A DNA stretch of 9,670 nt from Rhodobacteraceae bacterium UBA996. Its GTDB lineage: Bacteria > Pseudomonadota > Alphaproteobacteria > Rhodobacterales > Rhodobacteraceae. How positions within the stretch are numbered: position 1 is the first letter of the stretch; every line of letters begins with the position of its first letter. The notes beneath the pieces were generated by a model. The model made no database searches, had not been told where the DNA came from, and saw nothing but the letters and a program-made list of their open reading frames with translations. The translations under genes and the position numbers were made by a program. Where the stretch lies: contig DBBA01000179.1 of assembly GCA_002291955.1 (NCBI GenBank), forward strand, positions 1-9,670, in the 5' to 3' direction. This document shows, one piece after another, positions 1 through 6,440 of the stretch.

Positions 1-594
1 CCCCGCCAGCCCCGCCGCGCCGCGCGCGCCTGTAGGCCCTCCCGCGGCCCAGAGCCGCGCCACCAGCACCGCCCCCACCGACGCCCCGAACAGGCCGAGG
101 CCCACAAAGCTCGCGCGCCAGCCCAGTCCCTCCGCCACCACGCCGGAGATCGGCCCGGCGAGGAGCTGCGCGAACACCATCCCCTGCGCGAAGGCGGCGA
201 GCGAGGCCTGCCGCTCGGCGTAGGGCGTGCTGTCGCCGATGTGCGCGATCAGCAGCGGGATCACCGCCCCCGCCGCCACGCCGGCGACCGCGCGCAGGGT
301 CACCAGCCCCTCGAGCGAGGGCGCCAGCGCCGCCGCGGCCGTCGCGACGCCGAAGAGGATCAGCGCCGCGCTCGCCACGCGCAGCTTGCCGAAGCGGTCG
401 CCGAGCGGCCCGGCCGCCACCTGGGTCAGCCCGTAGCCCAGCATGAACACGGCGATCAGCGCCGCCGCGTCCGCCGCGACGCGCCCGAACTCGCCCGCGA
501 TGGCGGGCAGGATCGGGTCCAGCATCCGCATCCCCGCGCCGGAGGCGAAGCCGCCCAGTGCCATGAGGCGGATCGGCGGGGCGGCGGCGGTCAT
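1..594 (-). CDS. MFS transporter, N-terminal half (3' end outside window)
   Basis: I translated this from the minus strand: 198 codons are open from the ATG at 594 to the window edge, with no stop. It would be an inner-membrane secondary transporter; the substrate cannot be told, though the look is of a DHA1-type drug or metabolite exporter. Six hydrophobic segments can be placed at about residues 10-33, 43-63, 72-90, 99-120, 133-156 and 161-181. That is one half of a 12-helix carrier. The loop between helices 2 and 3 carries the classic MFS motif A, GPLGDRFGKL, at residues 62-71. The start codon overlaps the stop of the upstream gene in an ATGA arrangement, which suggests translational coupling. 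It is cut by the window, not visibly broken. Confidence in the family is high; the function is open. Confidence 0.88.
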   Translation of the reverse strand, partial: MTAAAPPIRLMALGGFASGAGMRMLDPILPAIAGEFGRVAADAAALIAVFMLGYGLTQVAAGPLGDRFGKLRVASAALILFGVATAAAALAPSLEGLVTLRAVAGVAAGAVIPLLIAHIGDSTPYAERQASLAAFAQGMVFAQLLAGPISGVVAEGLGWRASFVGLGLFGASVGAVLVARLWAAGGPTGARGAAGLAG

Positions 595-1316
595 GCGGCG
601 GGGCCCCGTTTTCCTTGACGCTCGGTCTCCGGCGCGCCCATATCTCCCGCCGTGGACGCCTGCGAGATCATCTGGCCGATCAAGCGAGCCGCCTTCGGCC
701 GCGCGGCGGCCCCGCCCGCGGCTAGGGCAAGCTCCGCGGCGCCCGCTGGCCGCAGGCCGTAGAGTTCGGCCAACCTTCCGCGGGCCGCCGCGCCGGCGCC
801 GATGGCCGCGTCCAGCACGGCTTCGGTCATCAACAGCCAGTCGGCCCGGCGCGCCGCCGAAAGCCCCCGAGACGCCTCGCTCTCCAGCGGCCCGAGCAGG
901 TCGCCGGCCGACGCCGCCGCGTCGAAACACGCCATCACCCGCGCCGCGAGGCCGAGCTCGGAGCTGGGGATCATCGGGCCAAAAATCTTCAGCGAAATGT
1001 CCTCGTCCGGGCAGTGGGCGAAGAAGAGCGGTTCGCCGCGGCCCAGGCGCCCTGCCACGCTGTCCGCGAAGCCGGCGCGCATGGCGACGAGGTTGGGCAG
1101 GCTGTCGTCGAGGTTGCGCGCCAGCTCCACCGCCAGGATGCGGAGGTGGCTGTCGAAGCGGGCGTGGAAGACGGACAGCAGCAGGACGAGGACGGCGGCC
1201 AGCGCCTCCGACACCTGGTCGCGGATAGCCAGCGCCAGCACCAGCCCGAACCCGCCGCCGAGGGCGAAGGGGACCGCGATCTCGCGCCAGGGCCGGGCGG
1301 CGCGACTAAGCCCCAC
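591..1316 (-). CDS. hypothetical protein with two N-terminal membrane segments
   Basis: I do not recognise a family for this 241-residue protein. Two adjoining hydrophobic stretches, about residues 12-31 (IAVPFALGGGFGLVLALAI) and 36-50, could form a membrane hairpin. The remaining ~190 residues are Ala/Leu-rich, probably helical and probably cytoplasmic. The tail is Gly/Ala-rich and charged and looks disordered. The start is GTG at 1316, lying inside the end of rlmN (11-nt overlap). The stop is shared with the MFS start as ATGA. That tight packing, together with an open frame of 726 nt and sensible protein composition, argues that it is a real gene. It may be a membrane-associated accessory protein of the transporter, but this is only a guess from position. 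Confidence 0.7.
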   Translation of the reverse strand: MGLSRAARPWREIAVPFALGGGFGLVLALAIRDQVSEALAAVLVLLLSVFHARFDSHLRILAVELARNLDDSLPNLVAMRAGFADSVAGRLGRGEPLFFAHCPDEDISLKIFGPMIPSSELGLAARVMACFDAAASAGDLLGPLESEASRGLSAARRADWLLMTEAVLDAAIGAGAAARGRLAELYGLRPAGAAELALAAGGAAARPKAARLIGQMISQASTAGDMGAPETERQGKRGPAA

Positions 1317-2532
1317 CCGCCGTGGCCCGCTTCCGCTCGCTGTCCGTCTTCAGCTGCCCGCAGGCGGCCAGGATGTCCGAGCCCCGCGGCCGCCGGATGG
1401 GCGAGGAATAGCCCGCGGCGTTCACGATCTCCGCGAACCGTCGGACCTGCTCGGGGCGCGAGGTTTCGTAGGGGCTGCCCGGCCAGGGGTTGAAGGGGAT
1501 CAGGTTCACCTTGGCCGGCATCCCGCGCAGCAGCCGCACCAGCTCCCGTGCCTCTCCTTCGGAGTCGTTCACGCCGCGCAGCATCACGTATTCGAAGGTG
1601 ATGCGCCGCGCGTTCGAAGCGCCGGGGTAGCGGCGGCAGGCGGCGAGCAGCTCGGCGATGGGGTACTTTCGGTTGAGCGGCACGATCTCGTTGCGCAGCT
1701 CGTCCGTCACGGCGTGCAGCGACACGGCGAGGTTGACGCCGAGCTCCGCGCCGCAGCGGTCCATCATCGGCACCACGCCGGAGGTGGAGAGGGTGATCCG
1801 CCGCCGCGAGAGCGCCACGCCCTCGTGGTCCATCAGGATCGTCAGCGCCTTGGCCACGTTCTCGTAGTTGTACAGCGGCTCGCCCATGCCCATGACGACG
1901 ATGTTCGAGAGCTTCCGGCCCTCTTCCCCCTTCGGCGTGGGCCATTCGCCGTAGCTGTCGCGCGCGGCGAGGAACTGCCCGACGATCTCGGCGGCGCCGA
2001 GGTTGCGGACGAGGCGCTGCGTGCCGGTGTGGCAGAAGGTGCAGGACAGGGTGCAGCCGACCTGGGTGGAGATGCAGACGGCGCCGCGGTCGTCGTCGGG
2101 GATGTAGACCGTCTCCACCTGCTGCCCGTCGCGCCAGCGGAACAGCCACTTGCGCGTCCCGTCCACGGAGGTCTGCTCGGCGGCGACCCCCGGCCGGCCG
2201 ACGGCGAAGGCCTCCGCGAGGCGCACCTGCATGGGCCTGGCGATGGTGGTCATCGCGGCGAAATCGCGCGCGCCCTGGTGGTAGATCCAATGCCAGAGCT
2301 GCTTGGCGCGGAACGGCTTCTCGCCGATGCCGGCCATCGCCTCGGCGAGTTCCTCGCGCGACAGGCCGACGAGCTCGCGCCGCCCGGCCTCGTCCACGGC
2401 GGGAGGGGGCGCGAAGGCGGCGGCCTTGGCCAGGATGCGCGCGCGCTCCTCGGCCGTCAGCGCGGCTTCCGGGGCCATGGCGCGTTCGGCGCGCGGGAAG
2501 GCCTTCAGCGGCGTGCGGGTGTCGTCGGGCAT
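1306..2532 (-). CDS. rlmN: 23S rRNA (adenine2503-C2)-methyltransferase RlmN (dual-specificity tRNA A37)
   Basis: This is a cytoplasmic radical-SAM enzyme that methylates C2 of A2503 in 23S rRNA, and in well-studied members also A37 of some tRNAs. The radical-SAM cluster motif CxxxCxxC is at C160, C164 and C167. C153, seven residues before it, corresponds to E. coli Cys118. C391 in AACGQL corresponds to the methyl-carrying Cys355, so both mechanistic cysteines are present. GMGEPL at 215-220 is the SAM-binding motif, and NLIPFNPWPGSPYE lies near the end. The length of 408 is a little above the E. coli 384 because of an N-terminal extension; M19 is a possible later start. The start at 2532 lies 28 nt inside the preceding IalB-like gene. 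Asp codons are 15 GAC to 1 GAT, unlike the genes at 3035-6440. Confidence 0.97.
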   Translation of the reverse strand: MPDDTRTPLKAFPRAERAMAPEAALTAEERARILAKAAAFAPPPAVDEAGRRELVGLSREELAEAMAGIGEKPFRAKQLWHWIYHQGARDFAAMTTIARPMQVRLAEAFAVGRPGVAAEQTSVDGTRKWLFRWRDGQQVETVYIPDDDRGAVCISTQVGCTLSCTFCHTGTQRLVRNLGAAEIVGQFLAARDSYGEWPTPKGEEGRKLSNIVVMGMGEPLYNYENVAKALTILMDHEGVALSRRRITLSTSGVVPMMDRCGAELGVNLAVSLHAVTDELRNEIVPLNRKYPIAELLAACRRYPGASNARRITFEYVMLRGVNDSEGEARELVRLLRGMPAKVNLIPFNPWPGSPYETSRPEQVRRFAEIVNAAGYSSPIRRPRGSDILAACGQLKTDSERKRATAGGA

Positions 2533-3017
2533 TCGCGGGACATCGCGTCATAGGCGGCGGAGAAGCCCGCCAGGGAGAAGACATTCTGCACCACGCCGCG
2601 GTTGTTGCGGCCGGGCGCCCGGATCATGGCTTCGCGGCCGCCCCGCATGGCCTGGACGACCGATGTGCCGTCATTGATGAAGGCGCTGTCCTGGTTGGTC
2701 GGGCCGGTGAACTCGGCAGTGCCGATCTGCATCCTGGCGTTGCCGCCGCGCGCGAACAGGTAGCCCGATCGCATCGCCACGACATTCCGACGGTCGGGCC
2801 TGTGTGAGACGGTCAATTGCACCATGTGGGCACCCACATTGCCCGCCACATCGACGCGCGTGGCGCGTGTGAAGGCGTAGCAGACCTTCTGCCCGCCATC
2901 GGTGAAGGTGGCCGCGGTCCAGTTCTGGAAGACGCCCAACTGCCGCACCGCGCCCGCGCGGGACTGCGCCAGCGCCGGGGTCGCGATCAACAGGGCCAGG
3001 AGGATGAGAGCACGCAT
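2505..3017 (-). CDS. invasion-associated locus B (IalB)-like exported protein
   Basis: This 170-residue protein has a clear Sec signal peptide (MRALILLALLIATPALAQ, cleavage after AQ at about 18). The mature part has the pattern I associate with the IalB family: an early aromatic stretch (GVFQNWTAAT, 28-37) followed by a KVCYAFTR segment (44-51), with a second Cys near the C-terminus (CPTT). IalB proteins are periplasmic or surface-associated. The name comes from Bartonella erythrocyte invasion, but the family is widespread in free-living alphaproteobacteria and its role is unclear. A GAGAGGG ribosome-binding site sits just upstream of the ATG at 3017. The gene starts 17 nt after the decarboxylase stop and overlaps rlmN by 28 nt. 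I recall IalB-like genes next to rlmN in Acetobacteraceae, but this was not checked. Confidence 0.75.
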   Translation of the reverse strand: MRALILLALLIATPALAQSRAGAVRQLGVFQNWTAATFTDGGQKVCYAFTRATRVDVAGNVGAHMVQLTVSHRPDRRNVVAMRSGYLFARGGNARMQIGTAEFTGPTNQDSAFINDGTSVVQAMRGGREAMIRAPGRNNRGVVQNVFSLAGFSAAYDAMSRECPTTPARR

Positions 3018-3034
3018 GCGCGCCCTCTCTACGC

Positions 3035-4021
3035 CTAGACCTTGTGGCTTTCCAGGGTGGCGGGGTGAAACAGCTCCTCAGGGCTGAGCAGCCGGCTGGA
3101 CAGGCCCTGGGCATGATGATGCCGCAGGAACCATTCGAAGACATGCCGGTTGGCCGCGAAGCCATAGGAGAAGAAATCCTCGCCCATGATCTGACGTGCG
3201 CGGCGGAGGTTCTCCTCGACGAAGGGCAGGGTGACCTTGGTGGCCGAGGTATCGGCCAACCTGGCCAGGGCGAGGCGCTTGGAGAGCTCGAAGGCCTTCA
3301 TCACCGCCGCCGGCAGCCAGGGATTGGCCTCGGCCAGGCTGCGGCGGATGCCCAGCACATGCATCACCGGATAGATGCGTGTGCGCCCATACCAGTCGAG
3401 TGCCGCCGCTGTCGGGTCATCGAACAGCCAGCGGATGGCGGGGTCTCCATGCTCGAAGCAGGAGGGCGCGCGCGGGCCCATCACGCCATCCAATTCGCCC
3501 GCGGCCAGCATGCCGGAGATGGTGCGGCCCTCGGGTGCGGTCTCGATGCGGATCTCGGGCGGCAGTTGGATCGCGATCTTCTCGATGCGGCCTGGCGTCT
3601 CATAGCCGCCGCGCACCCAGGTGATGTCGCGCGCGTGCAGGCCGAAATCCTCCTCCAGGATGGCGCGCGCCCAGACATTGGCGGTCAGCTGGTATTCCGG
3701 GATGCCGATGCGCTTGCCGCGCAGATCAGCGGGCGTGTCGATGCCGCGATCGGCGCGCACCACCGTGCAGGTGTGGCGGAAGGCGCGCGAGGGGAAGACC
3801 GGCACCGCGATATAGGGCGAGGTGCCGGCGGCCAGCTTCACGCAATAGGAGGAGAGCGAGAGTTCGCAGATGTCGAATTCCGCATGGCGGAAGGCACGGA
3901 AGAAGATCTCCTCCGGCTCCAGCAGCATGACATGGGCTTGCGCGGCATCGATGCGCACCGCGCCATCGACCAGCGGGCGCATGCGGTCGTAATCGCCGAT
4001 CGCAATGGAGAGATTCAACAT
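3035..4021 (-). CDS. 4,5-dihydroxyphthalate decarboxylase-like protein (Pht5 type)
   Basis: This 328-residue protein has the fold of a periplasmic binding protein (NMT1-like) but no signal peptide, as in Pht5-type decarboxylases that remove one carboxylate from 4,5-dihydroxyphthalate to give protocatechuate. Diagnostic stretches are AIGDYDRMRPLVDG (7-20), CELSLSSY (52-59), PVFPSRAFRH (74-83), GKRIGIPEYQLTANVWARAI (102-121) and GPRAPSCF (182-189). Family length is about 330, so it looks complete. The start at 4021 has GAGGG 5 nt upstream. It lies downstream of a phthalate dioxygenase-like oxygenase on the same strand, which supports the catabolic role. Many relatives are annotated only as ABC-transporter substrate-binding proteins; lack of an export signal argues against that here. 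Asp codons are 10 GAT to 7 GAC. The true substrate could be a related dihydroxy aromatic acid. Confidence 0.85.
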   Translation of the reverse strand: MLNLSIAIGDYDRMRPLVDGAVRIDAAQAHVMLLEPEEIFFRAFRHAEFDICELSLSSYCVKLAAGTSPYIAVPVFPSRAFRHTCTVVRADRGIDTPADLRGKRIGIPEYQLTANVWARAILEEDFGLHARDITWVRGGYETPGRIEKIAIQLPPEIRIETAPEGRTISGMLAAGELDGVMGPRAPSCFEHGDPAIRWLFDDPTAAALDWYGRTRIYPVMHVLGIRRSLAEANPWLPAAVMKAFELSKRLALARLADTSATKVTLPFVEENLRRARQIMGEDFFSYGFAANRHVFEWFLRHHHAQGLSSRLLSPEELFHPATLESHKV

Positions 4022-4041
4022 GATGCCCTCAAGCGCCGGGC

Positions 4042-4056
4042 GGCCGCTGTGCGGCC
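4042..4056. repeat. GC hairpin 1 of a paired repeat
   Basis: A perfect 6-bp stem GGCCGC / GCGGCC closes on the three bases TGT. It lies in the 124-bp gap between the oxygenase and decarboxylase genes, about 20 bp upstream of the decarboxylase start. The core GCCGCTGTGCGGC (4043-4055) recurs exactly at 4112-4124. There is no T-run on the transcribed strand, so it is not a classical terminator. Confidence 0.6.
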
Positions 4057-4108
4057 TTGGCTACGGCGCGCCACGGACGTTCCCGGCAGCGATGCCTGAG
4101 GGGCCCCC

Positions 4109-4127
4109 CCCGCCGCTGTGCGGCGGG
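4109..4127. repeat. GC hairpin 2 of a paired repeat
   Basis: A perfect 8-bp stem CCCGCCGC / GCGGCGGG closes on TGT, with the same 13-nt core as the hairpin at 4042-4056. It begins 18 bp beyond the oxygenase stop codon in the direction of transcription and abuts a run of eight C (4104-4111). In the mRNA it could slow 3' decay of the oxygenase message or partly end transcription. The pair resembles REP-type elements. Confidence 0.6.
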
Positions 4128-4145
4128 ATACTGGGATGGGCATGC

Positions 4146-5444
4146 TCACTCCGCCGCCGTCGCGAAGCTGGCATATTCCGCCGCACTGGTGCCCAGGCTG
4201 CGCCAATCCGTGGTCTTGGGCACCACGCCCTCGAAGCTGGCGATCTGCGCATGCGGAATATGCGGTTCGGTGCGGCCGAGCGCCGGCGCGCCATCGGCCA
4301 AGGCGCGCGCGGCCTCGATCATCAGCCGCCGCCACTGCACGATGGCCACATCCGATGCGCCGAGCCGTTCGCTGATGCGGTCCGCGATCGGGCCCATGCT
4401 CTCCCACATCGCCATGTCCTGCGCGGGAATGCCCTTGATGCCGGTGAAATTGCCGGTCTTCATCAAGGTGCGGTCCTGCTCGAAGCGGTTCTGCTGGGTG
4501 CGGCGCTTGTTCCCCCATTCATCAATATCGATGCCCGGGGTCAGGGCCAGGAATTTCCGCCAATCGGCGTTCGATGGCACATCCGGCCCATCGCCCCAGG
4601 CCATGAAATAGAACCAGCTTTCGGTATCGCTGATCGGCACGGTGATCTGCGCCACGTTATAGGTGGCATTCGGCGGGATCAGGCAGGTCAGTGGTGCGAC
4701 GAAGGTGGTCACGCGCACATAATCATGCGTGGCGGCCTGGCTGATCGGCCGGCGGATCGCGGCGTAGCGGAAGCCATAGCTGGTCAGCTGCACCTGCAGG
4801 CGCGGCGCCTTGTCGGTGGAAGGGCGCGTCCATTGCTTGTCATTGGCGCCTGCACGGCCCACGCGCGCGGGCACCATGTCCGAGCTGTGCAGGCTCGATG
4901 AATGCGCGCTGTCGATCTGGCCTTCGACGATCTGCGCCCAGTTCACCGGCACCCGCGCGCGGCCCACGGCAACCCGCGTCTCGGGCCTGGGCGCGAAGGG
5001 GGGTGGTTCGAAGGCGGGCATGCTCTCGCGCGGGCCGAGATAGGCCCAGACGAAGCCGCCGGCTTCCTCCACCGGATAGGCCGGGTGCTTCACGCGCATC
5101 GCCGCACAGGCGCCGGGCGGTTCGCTGGGCATCTCCAGCACCTCGCCATCCACCGCGACCTTCCAGCCGTGATAGAGGCAGCGCAGGCCGCCTTCCTCAT
5201 TGCGGCCGAAGGCCAGGCTCGCCTTGCGGTGCGGGCAGGCCTCCGCGACCAGGCCGAGGCGGCCTTCGCTGTCGCGGAAGGCGACCAGCCTTTCGCCCAG
5301 GATCTGCACCGGCCAGGGCGTGCCGTCCGGCTCCTCGACATCCTCCGAGAGGCAGACCGGCAGCCAGTGCTGGCGCATCAGCCGGCCCATGGGGGCCGCG
5401 CCCTCGACGCGGCAGAGCAGCATGTTTTCATCGTGCGTGAGCAT
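4146..5444 (-). CDS. Rieske aromatic ring-hydroxylating dioxygenase, oxygenase subunit (phthalate 4,5-dioxygenase-like)
   Basis: This 432-residue oxygenase would add O2 across an aromatic ring using electrons from the reductase encoded divergently at 5505. The Rieske 2Fe-2S centre is C70-x-H72 with C89-x2-H92 (CPHRKASLAFG and RCLYHGW). The mononuclear iron site follows at EGQIDSAHSSSLH, with D178, H181 and H186. The C-terminal part has QDMAMWESMGPIADRISERL, which holds the expected acidic iron ligand and is typical of the phthalate 4,5-dioxygenase/phenoxybenzoate dioxygenase group. The N-terminus MLTHDENMLLCRVEGAAPMG is also very like that group, where the enzyme is an alpha-only oligomer needing no beta subunit; none is present here. 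The ribosome-binding site before 5444 is weak. Phthalate is the best-supported substrate because of the neighbours, but other carboxylated aromatics are possible. Confidence 0.9.
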   Translation of the reverse strand: MLTHDENMLLCRVEGAAPMGRLMRQHWLPVCLSEDVEEPDGTPWPVQILGERLVAFRDSEGRLGLVAEACPHRKASLAFGRNEEGGLRCLYHGWKVAVDGEVLEMPSEPPGACAAMRVKHPAYPVEEAGGFVWAYLGPRESMPAFEPPPFAPRPETRVAVGRARVPVNWAQIVEGQIDSAHSSSLHSSDMVPARVGRAGANDKQWTRPSTDKAPRLQVQLTSYGFRYAAIRRPISQAATHDYVRVTTFVAPLTCLIPPNATYNVAQITVPISDTESWFYFMAWGDGPDVPSNADWRKFLALTPGIDIDEWGNKRRTQQNRFEQDRTLMKTGNFTGIKGIPAQDMAMWESMGPIADRISERLGASDVAIVQWRRLMIEAARALADGAPALGRTEPHIPHAQIASFEGVVPKTTDWRSLGTSAAEYASFATAAE

Positions 5445-5504
5445 GCCGACACGCTAGCGCGCGGCCCGGTTGCGGCGCAATCCTGAGATGGCTAAGGATT
5501 TGCC
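5445..5504. promoter_or_regulatory. divergent control region between oxygenase and reductase genes
   Basis: The 60 bp between two divergent start codons must serve both transcripts, or the promoters must overlap the coding ends. It contains short dyads: CGCTAGCG (5452-5459), TTGCG-G-CGCAA (5470-5480), and AATCCT (5479-5484) pairing with AGGATT (5495-5500) over a 10-nt spacer. No regulator gene is in the window. I cannot place -35 and -10 boxes with confidence. Confidence 0.5.
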
Positions 5505-5506
5505 AT
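5479..5506 (+). promoter_or_regulatory. overlapping inverted repeats over the reductase ribosome-binding site
   Basis: The SD AAGGA (5494-5498) sits 6 nt before the ATG at 5505. AGGATT, which contains most of it, can pair with AATCCT at 5479-5484. A second arm pair, ATGGC (5488-5492) with GCCAT (5502-5506), would instead hold the start codon in a stem and leave the SD in its loop. The two foldings are mutually exclusive. Either they are a DNA operator or a simple translation switch, or they are chance; the stems are only 5-6 bp. Confidence 0.35.
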
Positions 5507-6440
5507 GGACCTGCCGCTGACCCTGCATGTGACGCAACGCAGCATGCTGGCGCGCGACATTCTGGGCCTGACCTGCACAGCCGAGGCGCTGCCCGACTGG
5601 ACGCCCGGCGCGCATGTCACGCTGGAAACGCCGGGCGGCGCGCTGCGGCCCTATTCCCTCTGCGGCGCGCCGGGCGAGGCCTGGCAATTCGGCATCAAGC
5701 TGGAACCGGCCCGTCGCGGCGGTTCGGCCGCCATGCATGGTCTTGCGGTGGGTGACAGCCTGCGCGCCAGCGCCCCGTGCAACGATTTCCCGCTGACCAC
5801 GCCCGGCACCTCGCATCTCTTCATCGCCGGCGGCATCGGCATCACGCCGATCATGGCGATGCTGCGCGCGATCGAGGCCGAAGGCGGCAAGCCCTGGAAG
5901 CTCATCTATCTGACGCGCGATGCCGCGGGCACCGCCTTCCTCGATGAACTGGCGCCGCAACGCGGCCGCGTGACCATCCATCATGATGGCGGCGACCCCG
6001 ATCGCGCCTTCGACCTCTGGCCCTTGCTGGAACAGCCCAAGGGCCGGCACATCCATTGCTGCGGCCCGCGCGGGCTGATGCAGGCGGTGCGCGACATGAC
6101 CGGCCATTGGCCGGCGAGTGCTGTGCATTTCGAGGATTTCTCCGCCGGCCAGTCCACCGCGCGCGCCGATGACGCGCCCTTCACCGCGCGGCTCGCGCGC
6201 AGCGGCCGCGATGTTCCGGTGCCCGCCGGCACCACGTTGATGGCAGCCCTCGATGCCGCGGGCATCGTGCTGCCGCGCAGCTGCGAGGCGGGCAGCTGCG
6301 GCAGCTGCCGCACCACATTGCTGGCCGGTGCGGCCGAGCACCGCGACCTGGTGCTGATGGCGCATGAACAGGCCAGCCAGATCATGCCCTGCGTCTCCCG
6401 CGCAGCACCTGGCTGCGACATGCTGGTGCTGGATCTGTGA
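5505..6440 (+). CDS. PDR/VanB-family oxidoreductase (phthalate dioxygenase reductase-like)
   Basis: This 311-residue soluble reductase moves electrons from NAD(P)H through FMN to a 2Fe-2S centre and then to a Rieske oxygenase. Domain order is that of phthalate dioxygenase reductase. The flavin domain has RPYSLC at 48-53. The nucleotide domain has GGIGITP at 109-115 and CCGPRG at 185-190. The plant-type ferredoxin domain is C-terminal, with C260-x4-C265-x2-C268 and C296. All ligands are present and the length is normal for the family (about 310-325). The SD AAGGA is 6 nt before the ATG. It diverges from the oxygenase gene, and its stop overlaps the next start as GTGA, so reductase and dehydrogenase are probably co-translated. 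Asp codons are 10 GAT and 10 GAC, like the decarboxylase gene. Confidence 0.93.
   Translation: MDLPLTLHVTQRSMLARDILGLTCTAEALPDWTPGAHVTLETPGGALRPYSLCGAPGEAWQFGIKLEPARRGGSAAMHGLAVGDSLRASAPCNDFPLTTPGTSHLFIAGGIGITPIMAMLRAIEAEGGKPWKLIYLTRDAAGTAFLDELAPQRGRVTIHHDGGDPDRAFDLWPLLEQPKGRHIHCCGPRGLMQAVRDMTGHWPASAVHFEDFSAGQSTARADDAPFTARLARSGRDVPVPAGTTLMAALDAAGIVLPRSCEAGSCGSCRTTLLAGAAEHRDLVLMAHEQASQIMPCVSRAAPGCDMLVLDL

Noticed and set aside
802..2553. Long plus-strand open frame of 583 codons opposite rlmN and the hypothetical gene
   Set aside because: It is antisense to rlmN, whose motifs are unmistakable. Its protein is rich in Arg, Gly, His and Ala with no domain, as expected of a shadow frame in high-GC DNA.
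3035..4021. ABC transporter periplasmic substrate-binding protein
   Set aside because: The fold is related, but there is no signal peptide or lipobox and no permease or ATPase gene nearby; the motifs and neighbours fit a Pht5-type decarboxylase better.
4042..4127. Rho-independent terminator between oxygenase and decarboxylase genes
   Set aside because: The stems are strong but no T-run follows on the transcribed strand, so I list them as repeats only.
3044..4901. Plus-strand frames of 351 and 298 codons opposite the decarboxylase and oxygenase genes
   Set aside because: They run antisense to genes with conserved active-site motifs, and their translations have shadow-type composition.
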